Of a DNA stretch of 64,000 bases, positions 7,701-16,904 are shown piece by piece. The notes beneath the pieces are model-generated. The model was not told the DNA's origin, searched no databases, and was given only the letters and a program-made list of their open reading frames with translations. The stretch is from Nocardia cyriacigeorgica (GTDB lineage Bacteria; Actinomycetota; Actinomycetes; Mycobacteriales; Mycobacteriaceae): the NCBI RefSeq assembly GCF_005863245.1, contig NZ_VBUT01000007.1, positions 62,001-126,000 on the forward strand, read 5' to 3'. Positions within the stretch are counted from its first letter, which is position 1, and every line of letters starts with the position of its first letter. The position numbers were made by a program, and so were the translations under genes.

Positions 7701-10700
7701 GTGGTTAATTCACGCACTCAGGGTTCCGCGCCCTCCGATTCGGCTCACCGGCCCGACGCCGGCGACGCCCTCCTGCGGCTGGGCAAATACTTCCACCGCG
7801 GCGAAATCTCCGCCGACCACCGCACCGTGCACAAGACCGGCGGCCGCAGCGCCGACGAGTTCTACCGCGACCGCTGGTCCCACGACAAGGTGGTGCGCTC
7901 CACCCACGGCGTCAACTGCACCGGCTCGTGTTCCTGGAAGATCTACGTCAAGGACGGCGTGATCACCTGGGAGTCGCAGCAGACCGACTACCCCTCGGTG
8001 GGATCGGACAAGCCCGAATACGAGCCGCGCGGCTGCCCGCGTGGCGCGTCGTTCTCCTGGTACACCTACTCCCCCGCCCGGGTGCGCTACCCGTATGTGC
8101 GCGGCACCCTGCTCGAGCTGTATCGCGAGGCCAAGGCGCGACTCAAGGACCCGGTGCTGGCCTGGGGTGAGATCGTCGAGGACCCCGAAAAGGCCAAGGC
8201 CTACAAGGAGGCTCGCGGTAAGGGTGGCTTCGTCCGTGCGGAGTGGTGGGAAGCCGCCGAGATCGCGGCCGCCGCACACGTCTACACGATCAAACAGTAC
8301 GGGCCCGACCGGGTGGCCGGCTTCTCGCCGATTCCGGCCATGTCGATGGTCAGCCATGCGGTGGGCGCGCGGTTCATCTCGCTGCTGGGCGGTTCGATGC
8401 TGTCGTTCTACGACTGGTACGCCGACCTGCCGGTGGCCTCACCGCAGGTCTTCGGCGATCAGACCGACGTGCCGGAGTCGGCCGACTGGTTCGACGCCGG
8501 CTACCTCATCATGTGGGGCTCCAACGTCCCGGTGACCCGGACCCCGGACGCGCACTACATGACCGAGGCCCGCTACCGCGGCCAGAAGGTCGTCGTGGTC
8601 TCCCCCGACTACGCCGACAACACCAAGTTCGCCGACGAATGGGTGCCCGCCCGCCCCGGCACCGATGCCGCGCTGGCCATGGCCATGGGCCATGTGGTGC
8701 TCAAGGAGTTCTTCGTCGAGAAGTCCACGCCGCGCTTCCTCGACTACATCAAGCGCTTCACCGATCTGCCGTACCTGATCACGCTCGACGAACGCGACGG
8801 CGTCTTCGTTCCCGGCAAATTCCTCACCTCCGCCGACCTCGGCAGCGGCGCCGAGGCCGCCGAATTCCGCACCGTGCTGCTGGATGCCGACGGTAATCCG
8901 GTGGTGCCCAACGGATCTCTGGGCGACCGCTTCGGCGAGGACGGCACCGGACGCTGGAATCTGGATCTCGGTGACGTCGATCCCCTGCTGACCCTGCACG
9001 GCCGCACCGACGACGCTGCGGCCGTGCAGTTCCCGCGCTTCGACACCGACACCCCGGATGTGCTGACCCGCGGCGTGCCGACGATGTTCCTGGCGGGCAA
9101 GCGCGTCACCACGGTGTTCGACTTGTTGCTGGCCCAGTACGGCGTGGCGCGCAGTGGCCTGCCCGGCAGCTGGCCCACCGGATACGACGACCCCTCCGAG
9201 CCCTACACCCCGGCCTGGCAGGAGTCGATCACCGGCGTGCCCGCCAAACAGGCCGCCCGCATCGCCCGCGAATTCGCCGATAACGCCGACCGTTCCGGCG
9301 GCCGTTCGATGATCCTGATGGGTGCGGGCACCAACCACTGGTTCCACTCCGACCAGATCTACCGCGCGTTCTTCACCTTGACGCTGCTGACCGGCTGCCA
9401 GGGCGTCAACGGCGGCGGCTGGGCCCATTACGTCGGCCAGGAGAAGTGCCGTCCGGTGACCGGGTGGTCCACGCTGGCTTTCGCGACCGACTGGCAGCGT
9501 CCGCCGCGCCAGATGCAGGGCACCGTGTTCTGGTACCTGACCAACGATCAGTGGCGCTACGACCCGTTCACCTCCGACACCTTCGCCTCCCCGCTGGGCG
9601 AAGGCCGGTTCGCCGGCCGCACGGCCGCCGACAATATCGCCCTCGCCAGCCGTCTCGGCTGGATGCCGACCTATCCGACGTTCGACCGCAATCCCCTCGA
9701 TCTGGCCGACGAGGCCGAGCAGGCGGGCAAATCGCCGGCCGAGCACGTGGTCGACGGCTTGAAATCCGGTGAGCTGAACTTCGCCTGCGAGGACCCCGAC
9801 GCGCCCGAGAACTTCCCGCGCGTGCTCACCGTGTGGCGAGCCAACCTGCTCGGCTCCTCCGGTAAGGGCAACGAATACTTCCAGAAGCATCTGCTGGGCT
9901 GCGGCTCCAACCTGCAAACCTCCGACGCCACCGGCGTGCGCCCGCAGGAGCTGAACTGGCGCGAGGAAGCACCCACCGGCAAGCTGGATCTGCTGCTGTC
10001 GCTGGACTTCCGGATGACCAGCACCACGCTGTTCTCCGATATCGTGCTGCCCGCCGCCACCTGGTACGAGAAGCACGACCTGTCCTCCACCGACATGCAC
10101 CCGTTCGTGCACGCCTTCTCCCCCGCCATCTCCCCGCCGTGGGAGGCCAAGACCGATTTCGACGCCTTCCACCGGATCGCCCGCGGGTTCTCCTGGATGG
10201 CGGAAAAGCATCTCGGCGTGCGCAAGGACATCGTCGCGGTGCCGTTGCAGCACGATTCGCCCGATGCCATGGCCCAGGCCGGTGGACGCGTGCTGGACTG
10301 GAAAGCCGGTGAATGCGAACCCATTCCGGGTAAGACCATGCCGAAACTGGTGGTCGTCGAGCGCGACTACGGCAAGATCGCGGAGAAGATGGCCGCGCTC
10401 GGGCCGCTGGTGGAGACGCTCGGCCTGACCACCAAGGGCGTCACCACGCTGCCCGATCAGGAAGTCGAATACCTGGCGGGTATGAACGGCACGGTGGTGT
10501 CGGGCGTCGCGCAGGGACGTCCGTCGCTGGCCAAGGACACCCACGCCGCCGAGGCCATCCTCGCGCTGTCGGGCACCACCAACGGCCGCCTCGCCGTCGA
10601 AGGTTTCGAGGCGCTGGAACGGCGCACCGGCACCGAAATGGCCGATCTGGCCGCCGAACACGAGGGCAAGCGAATCACCTTCGCCGACACCCAGGCCCGC

Positions 10701-11435
10701 CCCGTCCCGGTCATCACCTCGCCGGAATGGTCCGGCAGCGAGACCGGCGGCCGCCGCTACTCCCCGTTCACCATCAACAAGGAACGGCTCAAGCCCTGGC
10801 ACACCCTCACCGGACGCCAGCACTTCTACCTCGACCACGACTGGATGATCGAACTCGGCGAACAGCTGCCGATCTTCCGGCCACCGCTGGACATGACGGC
10901 GCTGTTCCGCGAACCGAACGTCGGCGAGGTCGGCGAACGCGGCGTGACGGTGCGCTACCTGACCCCGCATTCGAAGTGGTCGATCCACTCCGCCTACCAG
11001 GACAACCTGCACATGCTGACGCTGTCACGCGGCGGGCAGACGATCTGGATGTCGGAGAAGGACGCGGCGAAGATCGGTGTTGCCGACAACGATTGGATCG
11101 AGGCGATCAACCGCAACGGTGTGGTCGTCGCCCGCGCCATCGTCAGCCACCGGATGCCCGAGGGCACCGTGTTCATGTACCACGCCCAGGACCGGGCGGT
11201 GGACGTACCGCGTATCGAGGGTCCCGACGACAGCGCGGCCTCCGGTAAACCCTTCAACGGCAAGGGCAAGCGCGGCGGTATCCACAACGCGCTCACCCGG
11301 ATCATGATCAAGCCCTCCCACCTCATCGGCGGCTACGCCCAGCAGTCGTTCGCCCTGAACTACCACGGGCCGACCGGAAACCAGCGCGACGAAGTCACCA
11401 CCATTCGTCGGCGCAGCCAGGAAGTGGAGTACTAA
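7701..11435 (+). CDS. narG: Nitrate reductase alpha subunit NarG
   Basis: Catalytic subunit (1,244 residues) of membrane-bound nitrate reductase; it reduces nitrate to nitrite with a Mo-bis-MGD centre and an N-terminal [4Fe-4S] cluster. HGVNCTGSCSW (His69, Cys73, Cys77) is the cluster motif, and ARPGTDAALAMAM and the long C-terminal molybdopterin-binding region are present. It is cytoplasmic-facing in NarGHI. The GTG at 7701 is chosen because a GAAGGGGG sits just upstream and the length then agrees with mycobacterial NarG (about 1,230); the frame is open further upstream. The narH ATG follows two bases after the stop, giving the operon narG-narH-narJ-narI. Confidence 0.97.
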   Translation: MVNSRTQGSAPSDSAHRPDAGDALLRLGKYFHRGEISADHRTVHKTGGRSADEFYRDRWSHDKVVRSTHGVNCTGSCSWKIYVKDGVITWESQQTDYPSVGSDKPEYEPRGCPRGASFSWYTYSPARVRYPYVRGTLLELYREAKARLKDPVLAWGEIVEDPEKAKAYKEARGKGGFVRAEWWEAAEIAAAAHVYTIKQYGPDRVAGFSPIPAMSMVSHAVGARFISLLGGSMLSFYDWYADLPVASPQVFGDQTDVPESADWFDAGYLIMWGSNVPVTRTPDAHYMTEARYRGQKVVVVSPDYADNTKFADEWVPARPGTDAALAMAMGHVVLKEFFVEKSTPRFLDYIKRFTDLPYLITLDERDGVFVPGKFLTSADLGSGAEAAEFRTVLLDADGNPVVPNGSLGDRFGEDGTGRWNLDLGDVDPLLTLHGRTDDAAAVQFPRFDTDTPDVLTRGVPTMFLAGKRVTTVFDLLLAQYGVARSGLPGSWPTGYDDPSEPYTPAWQESITGVPAKQAARIAREFADNADRSGGRSMILMGAGTNHWFHSDQIYRAFFTLTLLTGCQGVNGGGWAHYVGQEKCRPVTGWSTLAFATDWQRPPRQMQGTVFWYLTNDQWRYDPFTSDTFASPLGEGRFAGRTAADNIALASRLGWMPTYPTFDRNPLDLADEAEQAGKSPAEHVVDGLKSGELNFACEDPDAPENFPRVLTVWRANLLGSSGKGNEYFQKHLLGCGSNLQTSDATGVRPQELNWREEAPTGKLDLLLSLDFRMTSTTLFSDIVLPAATWYEKHDLSSTDMHPFVHAFSPAISPPWEAKTDFDAFHRIARGFSWMAEKHLGVRKDIVAVPLQHDSPDAMAQAGGRVLDWKAGECEPIPGKTMPKLVVVERDYGKIAEKMAALGPLVETLGLTTKGVTTLPDQEVEYLAGMNGTVVSGVAQGRPSLAKDTHAAEAILALSGTTNGRLAVEGFEALERRTGTEMADLAAEHEGKRITFADTQARPVPVITSPEWSGSETGGRRYSPFTINKERLKPWHTLTGRQHFYLDHDWMIELGEQLPIFRPPLDMTALFREPNVGEVGERGVTVRYLTPHSKWSIHSAYQDNLHMLTLSRGGQTIWMSEKDAAKIGVADNDWIEAINRNGVVVARAIVSHRMPEGTVFMYHAQDRAVDVPRIEGPDDSAASGKPFNGKGKRGGIHNALTRIMIKPSHLIGGYAQQSFALNYHGPTGNQRDEVTTIRRRSQEVEY

Positions 11436-11437
11436 CT

Positions 11438-13219
11438 ATGCGCGTCATGGCACAGCTGGCGATGGTCATGAACCTCGACAAATGCATCGGCTGCCACACC
11501 TGTTCGGTCACCTGCAAGCAGGCCTGGACCAACCGCGGTGGCACCGAGTACGTCTGGTTCAACAATGTGGAAACCCGGCCCGGTCAGGGTTATCCGCGCC
11601 AATACCAGGACCAGGAGAAGTGGAAGGGCGGCTGGGCGCTGAACAAGCGCGGCAAGCTGACCCTGAAGTCCGGGTCCAGGATGAAGCGGCTGCTCAACAT
11701 CTTCGCCAACCCGGACCTGCCGACGGTCGAGGACTACTACGAACCGTGGAGCTACGACTACGACAACCTGCTGTCCTCCCCGCCCACCGACACCACCCCG
11801 GTGGCCCGGCCGAAATCGCTGATCACCGGCGAGGACACCAAGGTCACCTGGGGTGCCAACTGGGACGACGACCTGGGCAGCGGCCCGGAGCAGGTCGGTA
11901 AGGACCCGCTGCTCGGCAAGCTCGAGAAGAAGGTGAAACTGGAGTTCGAAGAGACCTTCATGTTCTACCTGCCGCGCATCTGCGAGCACTGCCTGAACCC
12001 CTCGTGTGCCGCCTCGTGCCCGTCGGGTGCGATCTACAAGCGCGCCGAAGACGGCATCGTGCTCGTCGACCAGGACAAATGCCGTGGCTGGCGCCAGTGC
12101 ATCACCGGCTGCCCGTACAAGAAGATCTACTTCAACCACAAGACCGGCAAAGCCGAGAAATGCACGTTCTGCTATCCGCGCGTCGAGGTCGGCATCCCGA
12201 CGGTGTGCTCGGAGACCTGCGTCGGACGGCTGCGCTACATCGGCGTGATGCTCTACGACGCCGACGCCGTGCTCGAGGCCGCTTCCGTCACCGACACCAA
12301 GGACCTGTACCCGTCGCAGCTCGGCGTGTTCCTCAACCCGCACGACCCGCGAGTGATCGCCGAGGCCGAACGGGCGGGCATCTCACCGGATTGGATTCAG
12401 GCCGCGCAGGATTCGCCGGTCTACAAACTGATCGTCGACTACCAGATCGCGCTGCCGCTGCATCCGGAATACCGCACCATGCCCATGGTCTGGTACGTGC
12501 CGCCGCTGTCGCCGGTGGTCGACGTGCTGTCGGAGACCGGGCACGACGCCGAGGACGCGGGCAACCTGTTCGGCGCCATCGACGCGCTGCGCATCCCGGT
12601 CGAGTACCTGGCCGAACTGTTCACCGCCGGTGAGATCGGCCCGGTGCGAGCCTCCTTGCAGCGGCTCGCGGCGATGCGCTCGTTCATGCGGTCGGTGAAC
12701 CTGGGTATGGAGCCCGATCCGTCGATCGCGCCCTCGGTGCGGTTGGAGCCGGAGGAGATCGAGGCGATGTACCGGCTGCTGGCCATCGCCAAGTACGAGC
12801 ACCGCTACGTCATCCCGCAGGGCGCGACGTCCAAGGCGCACGAACTGGATTCGCTGGCCACCGGCTGCTCGCTCGACACCGACGGCGGTCCGGGGATGAC
12901 CGCGTTCGACCAGATGGTGGAGAAGTTCCAGCTCACCGACACCAATCAGGCCGCGCCGGAGGAGAAGTCGGGGCGGATCAACCTGCTGAACTGGGACGGC
13001 AAGAGCACCTCGGGGCTGCTGCCGAGTGCGAACAACGGCCACGCCGGCGATCAGGCCGTGCACGGATCCGGCGGCGGGACGAACGGGAAAGCCGGGGATC
13101 ATGCCGTCAACGGGTCTACCAACGGGGTGAACGGCAACGGAGCCGGCGGCACGGACACGCCCACTCCCGGCGGCGAACTGGCCGACACCGCGGGTAGTTC
13201 GACAGGCGGACGGCCATGA
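11438..13219 (+). CDS. narH: Nitrate reductase beta subunit NarH
   Basis: Electron-transfer subunit (593 residues) carrying three [4Fe-4S] and one [3Fe-4S] cluster. The cysteine groups are all visible: CIGCHTCSVTCK near the start, CEHCLNPSCAASCP, CRGWRQCITGCP (Trp in place of one Cys, as in the [3Fe-4S] site) and CTFCYP...CSETC. It passes electrons from NarI haem to NarG. The last 60 or so residues are a Gly/Asn/Thr-rich low-complexity tail (NGHAGDQAVHGSGGG type) that makes it longer than the mycobacterial protein (about 560). Confidence 0.97.
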   Translation: MRVMAQLAMVMNLDKCIGCHTCSVTCKQAWTNRGGTEYVWFNNVETRPGQGYPRQYQDQEKWKGGWALNKRGKLTLKSGSRMKRLLNIFANPDLPTVEDYYEPWSYDYDNLLSSPPTDTTPVARPKSLITGEDTKVTWGANWDDDLGSGPEQVGKDPLLGKLEKKVKLEFEETFMFYLPRICEHCLNPSCAASCPSGAIYKRAEDGIVLVDQDKCRGWRQCITGCPYKKIYFNHKTGKAEKCTFCYPRVEVGIPTVCSETCVGRLRYIGVMLYDADAVLEAASVTDTKDLYPSQLGVFLNPHDPRVIAEAERAGISPDWIQAAQDSPVYKLIVDYQIALPLHPEYRTMPMVWYVPPLSPVVDVLSETGHDAEDAGNLFGAIDALRIPVEYLAELFTAGEIGPVRASLQRLAAMRSFMRSVNLGMEPDPSIAPSVRLEPEEIEAMYRLLAIAKYEHRYVIPQGATSKAHELDSLATGCSLDTDGGPGMTAFDQMVEKFQLTDTNQAAPEEKSGRINLLNWDGKSTSGLLPSANNGHAGDQAVHGSGGGTNGKAGDHAVNGSTNGVNGNGAGGTDTPTPGGELADTAGSSTGGRP

Positions 13220-13374
13220 GCGGGCCGTCGCGTCACTGCGCGGCGCCGACCCCCACCATCGCGAAACCCGCCGCGTCGGGCCGGACCCATGTGGTCGCCG
13301 AGGCGCGACAGGACGTGCTTGCTGCGTCTGCCACCCGCGTGAATACGACCGGAGGCTCGCCATGGCGCTGCTGA
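13216..13374 (+). CDS. Possible 52-codon gene coupling narH to narJ (hypothetical)
   Basis: The ATG overlaps the narH stop (ATGA, 13216-13219), and the reading frame runs without a break across the whole narH-narJ gap to stop 13 nt inside narJ. Third-position GC is high (about 80 percent by eye), as in genes of this genome. The product (MSGPSRHCAAPTPTIAK...) is Ala/Thr-rich and shows no recognisable domain. It could be a real small protein or only a reading frame kept open to couple translation of narJ. NarJ also has its own GGAGG, so coupling is not required. Confidence 0.3.
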   Translation: MSGPSRHCAAPTPTIAKPAASGRTHVVAEARQDVLAASATRVNTTGGSPWRC

Positions 13375-14042
13375 AGATCCGGCGGCGTCCGGAACCCGTT
13401 GTCGCCCTGAGTGATCGCGACCGCCGACTGGTGTGGCGCACCGCCGCGCTGCTGCTCGACTACCCGAGCGCGGACACGCTGAAGGTGCTCGACCAGCTGG
13501 CCGAAGCGGTGGCGCAGCTGCCCGACGCGGTGCGGTCGCCGCTCGAGGCCGTGGTGCTGCATCTGCGAACGACTCCCCCACTGGAACTGGCCGCGCAGTA
13601 CGTCGAAACCTTCGATATGCGCCGCCGGGCCAGCCTGCACCTGACGTTCTACGCCTACGGCGACACCCGCAAACGCGGTATGGCGCTGCTGCGGTTCAAG
13701 CACGCCTACCGGCACGCCGGGGTCGAACTCGGCGACGAGGAACTGCCCGACCATCTGCCGGTGCTGCTGGAGTTCGCGGCCACCGTCGACCCGATCGGCG
13801 GTGAGCGCCTGCTCGGCGAGCATGTCCCGGTGCTGGAGCTGCTGCGACTGTCGCTGTCGGACAGCGGTTCCCCCTACGCGGGTGCGCTAGCGGCTGTCGT
13901 CGCCACGCTGCCGCCGCTGACCACCGCCGATCGGCGCAAGATCGCCGAACTCGCCGCCCAGGGTCCGCCGGAGGAAGAGGTCGGGCTCGACCCCTTCGCG
14001 ATGGATCCCACGATGTTCGAACAAGCCGAAGGCCGTCGATGA
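13362..14042 (+). CDS. narJ: Nitrate reductase assembly chaperone NarJ
   Basis: 226-residue cytosolic chaperone (TorD/NarJ family) that holds apo-NarG for cofactor insertion and is not part of the final enzyme. The family signature is clear: ELAAQYVETFDMRRRASLHL, followed by YGDTRKRG. The ATG at 13362 has GGAGG 7 nt upstream. The stop overlaps the narI start as ATGA, showing translational coupling. Confidence 0.95.
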   Translation: MALLKIRRRPEPVVALSDRDRRLVWRTAALLLDYPSADTLKVLDQLAEAVAQLPDAVRSPLEAVVLHLRTTPPLELAAQYVETFDMRRRASLHLTFYAYGDTRKRGMALLRFKHAYRHAGVELGDEELPDHLPVLLEFAATVDPIGGERLLGEHVPVLELLRLSLSDSGSPYAGALAAVVATLPPLTTADRRKIAELAAQGPPEEEVGLDPFAMDPTMFEQAEGRR

Positions 14043-14797
14043 ACACTGCACTGCACCTGCCGACCGAACTGTGGCTGATCCTGCCCTACATCGCCTTCAC
14101 CTCGTTCGTGCTCGGCCACATCTGGCGCTACCGCAACGACCAATTCGGTTGGACCACACGCTCTTCACAGGTCTACGAGACCCGCCTGCTGCGGCTGGGC
14201 AGCCCGCTGTTCCACTTCGGCATGGTCGGCGTCTTCGGCGGCCACGTGCTGGGCGTGCTGATCCCCGAATCGTGGACCGAGGCCGTCGGCATCAGCGAGC
14301 ACACCTACCACCTGATCGCCGTCGGCGCGGGTTCGGTCGCTGGGCTGTCGGTGCTGGCCGGCGTCGCCATCCTGCTCTACCGCCGCTTCACCGTCACCGC
14401 GGTCCGCAAGGCCACCACCGGCAACGACAAACTCATGTACGCGCTGCTCACCGCCGCCCTGGTCACCGGCCTGATGAACACCTGGGGCGCCAACCTGCTG
14501 TTCGGCACCTACAACTACCGCGAAACCGTCTCTCCCTGGTTCCGCAGCCTGTTCACCCTCAACCCCCAGCCCGAACTGATGGTCGACACCCCCTGGCCGT
14601 TCCAGCTGCACGGCCTGGTCGTCCTCACCCTGGTCTTCCTGTGGCCCTACACCCGCCTGGTCCACATGTTCAGCGCCCCCATCGGCTACCTGGTCCGCCC
14701 TTATGTCGTCTACCGCAGCAAGGAAGTAGCCGCTCCGGACAAGCGACGTTACTCCCGCGCCTGGGATTCGCCGGTGACTCCGGAGCGGTGGAGGTAG
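14039..14797 (+). CDS. narI: Nitrate reductase gamma subunit NarI (cytochrome b)
   Basis: 252-residue integral membrane subunit with about five transmembrane helices that oxidises quinol and binds two b haems. Candidate axial histidines lie in FVLGHIWRYR, FHFGMVGVFGGHVLG and QLHGLVVLTL...RLVHMF, as in the family. It anchors NarGH to the inner face of the membrane and closes the narGHJI operon. No obvious terminator follows. Confidence 0.96.
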   Translation: MNTALHLPTELWLILPYIAFTSFVLGHIWRYRNDQFGWTTRSSQVYETRLLRLGSPLFHFGMVGVFGGHVLGVLIPESWTEAVGISEHTYHLIAVGAGSVAGLSVLAGVAILLYRRFTVTAVRKATTGNDKLMYALLTAALVTGLMNTWGANLLFGTYNYRETVSPWFRSLFTLNPQPELMVDTPWPFQLHGLVVLTLVFLWPYTRLVHMFSAPIGYLVRPYVVYRSKEVAAPDKRRYSRAWDSPVTPERWR

Positions 14798-14852
14798 GGG
14801 CCGACTCAACCGGGATCATCGGTCGCAGTGCGTTGTTGGGGGAATGAGCCGC

Positions 14853-14858
14853 TAGTGT
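14853..14858 (+). promoter_or_regulatory. -10 element of a leaderless gene
   Basis: TAGTGT ends 6 nt before the GTG at 14865, and no ribosome-binding site is seen there. This suggests independent, leaderless transcription of the gene pair that follows narI. Confidence 0.4.
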
Positions 14859-14864
14859 TGCCGC

Positions 14865-15287
14865 GTGGTCCGACGTGGTCAGCAGAACAAGCGAGCGCTC
14901 CGCGAGGCGAGCAAATCGGCATTCGAACAGCTCGATTCACCTCATGGAACCTATGCCCCGCCCGACCGTGAAAAGTGTCGCTATCGGCAATGGGACACCC
15001 CTGTCGATGACCTCGGCACCGTCCGACTGCAATTCAACATCTGGCGAGCCAACGGGCAGATCGCAGATTTTGTGATCAATGTGCAAGTCTTGACATCAGA
15101 CGGTTGGACGTCGGTTGAGCGGGTCGACTGCTGCCACGGGCATTGCCATCTGCACGTCGACAACGACGACGAGAACGCTCGCAGCCTCTACAAACTCGAC
15201 GGGCCAGCCGACGTGGAACATGCGTTCAGCCGAGTTCAGGTCCTGGCAGACCAACGAGCGCGTATCATCCGTGACAGAGGAGCGTGA
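14865..15287 (+). CDS. Hypothetical protein with Cys/His cluster (first of an unknown pair)
   Basis: 140 residues; it resembles the uncharacterised actinobacterial family I know as DUF7718, but that assignment is from memory and uncertain. The N-terminus is basic (RRGQQNKRALREASK). The core has alternating beta-like stretches, and CCHGHCHLHVDND at about 87-99 is a compact Cys/His group that could bind a metal. Base composition is visibly less GC-rich than in the nar genes, and codon use is more relaxed, which suggests acquisition by transfer. The next gene begins 6 nt after its stop, so the two form one unit. No function is assigned. Confidence 0.6.
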   Translation: MVRRGQQNKRALREASKSAFEQLDSPHGTYAPPDREKCRYRQWDTPVDDLGTVRLQFNIWRANGQIADFVINVQVLTSDGWTSVERVDCCHGHCHLHVDNDDENARSLYKLDGPADVEHAFSRVQVLADQRARIIRDRGA

Positions 15288-15293
15288 TTGATC

Positions 15294-15716
15294 ATGAACC
15301 AGTCACTGCTAGACGCATTTCGTCGCGAGGTGAATTTCAATCTCGCGATGGGTGCTCTTGCGGACTATGAACTGCCGGTGACGGGTGTCGATGGCAGCTG
15401 CCCAGTAGTCGTCGCGCTCGAGGATGAAGCACTGTCCACACTTCTCGGTCGGATTCGCGCCGTCGGCGGCTACGCCAATCTGTTCGTGCGTGGCGACGGC
15501 ACGGTACGGATGGCGTCGGTCATCGATGAATCCTGCGCTCTGGTCGATGCGTCGGATGACATGACTCCATATGGCGAACGCCCGGATCCGAACGCAACGG
15601 TCGGTATGTTCCTCGACTGGGTGCAGAAGTGCCCACACGGGGTCAAAATCTCCAACGCCGTCGGCCAACCCGCCTGGGCACGTGATGCGAAGCCCGTCCA
15701 GTTGACTCCCGCCTAA
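15294..15716 (+). CDS. Hypothetical protein (second of an unknown pair)
   Basis: 140-residue soluble protein without a domain I recognise. It starts with a helical NQSLLDAFRREVNFNLAMGALADYELPV segment split by short gaps, then an acidic middle and a WVQKCPHG motif. The ATG at 15294 has GAGGAG 11 nt upstream, overlapping the end of the first gene; TTG 15288 is a possible start. The tight pairing with an equally sized upstream gene and the lower GC suggest a functional module, for example regulator/partner or toxin/antitoxin, but nothing in the sequence decides this. Confidence 0.6.
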   Translation: MNQSLLDAFRREVNFNLAMGALADYELPVTGVDGSCPVVVALEDEALSTLLGRIRAVGGYANLFVRGDGTVRMASVIDESCALVDASDDMTPYGERPDPNATVGMFLDWVQKCPHGVKISNAVGQPAWARDAKPVQLTPA

Positions 15717-15890
15717 CTGCCAGCCGTTATCGGTTGGTCCTCGGTGGCCTCATTGCCGCGGAACATGAGGGAGGAGTTCCTGGACGTTGGCTCGGCGGTG
15801 TGTCACTCGATACTGGTCGTGCCGACACACTCGCCGAACACGCCGATCGGTGTACGAGGCGCGCCGTAGGTTCGTGGTAGAACACCAGTC

Positions 15891-16892
15891 ATGTACCGGC
15901 TCCCGCGATGCCTGGTGTCCCTTCTCGCGCTCGGCGCGTTCCTGCTACCCACCGCAGTGGTGGCGGTGATCTTTCCCGCTCCCGCGGCCGCTGCCCCCGG
16001 CGCCTCCGCGATCCTGTCGGTGCGTCCGCTGGGTGGGCGCCAGCTCGAGGTGGTGGTCCATTCGGCGGCCATGAACCGGCCGATCACGCTGTGGATGTCA
16101 CATCCCGGCGCCGGCGCCCCCACCCTGTACCTGCTGAACGCGGTGGACGGCGGCGAGGACGGCGGACCGTGGACGCGGCGCACCGATGTGGCGCAGTTCT
16201 TCGCGGACAAACACGTCAATGTGGTGGTGCCGATGGGTGGGCGGGCCAGCTACTACACCGACTGGCTCGCCGACGATCCGGTGCTCGGCCGCAACAAGTG
16301 GGAGACGTTCCTGAGCCGGGAGCTGCCGCCGCTGCTGGCCGACCGGTTCCAGACCTCGGGACGCAATGCCGTTGCGGGCCTGTCGATGTCGGCCACTTCG
16401 GCGCTGAATCTGGCGATCCGCTCGCCCGGCCTCTACCAGGCCGTCGGGGCGTTCAGCGGCTGCACCCGGACCAGCGATCCGATGGCGGTGGCCACGGTGT
16501 TCACCCAGCTCGGCGTGTTCGGCGCGAACGCCGTCAATATGTGGGGCCCGCCCGGGCATCCGGCCTGGGCCGAGCACGATCCGATGCTGCATCTGGACCG
16601 GCTGCGTGGGCTCGCGGTCTACGTCTCCTCCGGTAACGGCGGGCCGGGCGTCCACGAAACCCTCGCCTCGCCCGATATCAACGGCAACCCGATCAAGCTG
16701 GCCGACCGCATGCTCGTCGGCGGCGCGATGGAGACCTTCGTCAGCGGATGCACCCGCCCGCTGGTGGACAGCCTCGCCGCGCAGCGCATCCCGGCGACGG
16801 TCAACCTGCGCGCGGGCACGCATGCGTGGGAGTACTGGCAGGACGACATGCATCAGTCGTGGTCGGTATTCGCGCCGGCGCTCGGGGTCTAG
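15891..16892 (+). CDS. Secreted mycolyltransferase / antigen 85-like esterase
   Basis: 333 residues. A signal peptide with a long hydrophobic core and AAAA-P cleavage region ends near residue 36. The mature part is an alpha/beta-hydrolase of the antigen 85 family, which moves mycolic acids onto trehalose or arabinogalactan at the cell envelope. Visible: NAVDGGEDGGPW, WETFLSRELPPLL, the nucleophile elbow AGLSMSA and, near the end, GTHAWEYWQDDMH with the likely catalytic His. Mycolyltransferases occur only in mycolic-acid bacteria, so this gene supports the host assignment. TAGAAC lies 7 nt before the ATG, a possible leaderless promoter. Confidence 0.9.
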   Translation: MYRLPRCLVSLLALGAFLLPTAVVAVIFPAPAAAAPGASAILSVRPLGGRQLEVVVHSAAMNRPITLWMSHPGAGAPTLYLLNAVDGGEDGGPWTRRTDVAQFFADKHVNVVVPMGGRASYYTDWLADDPVLGRNKWETFLSRELPPLLADRFQTSGRNAVAGLSMSATSALNLAIRSPGLYQAVGAFSGCTRTSDPMAVATVFTQLGVFGANAVNMWGPPGHPAWAEHDPMLHLDRLRGLAVYVSSGNGGPGVHETLASPDINGNPIKLADRMLVGGAMETFVSGCTRPLVDSLAAQRIPATVNLRAGTHAWEYWQDDMHQSWSVFAPALGV

Positions 16893-16904
16893 CGGCCCGT
16901 CGCG

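Noticed and set aside
8439-11012. 857-codon minus-strand frame opposite narG
   Set aside because: Antisense shadow of a clear NarG.
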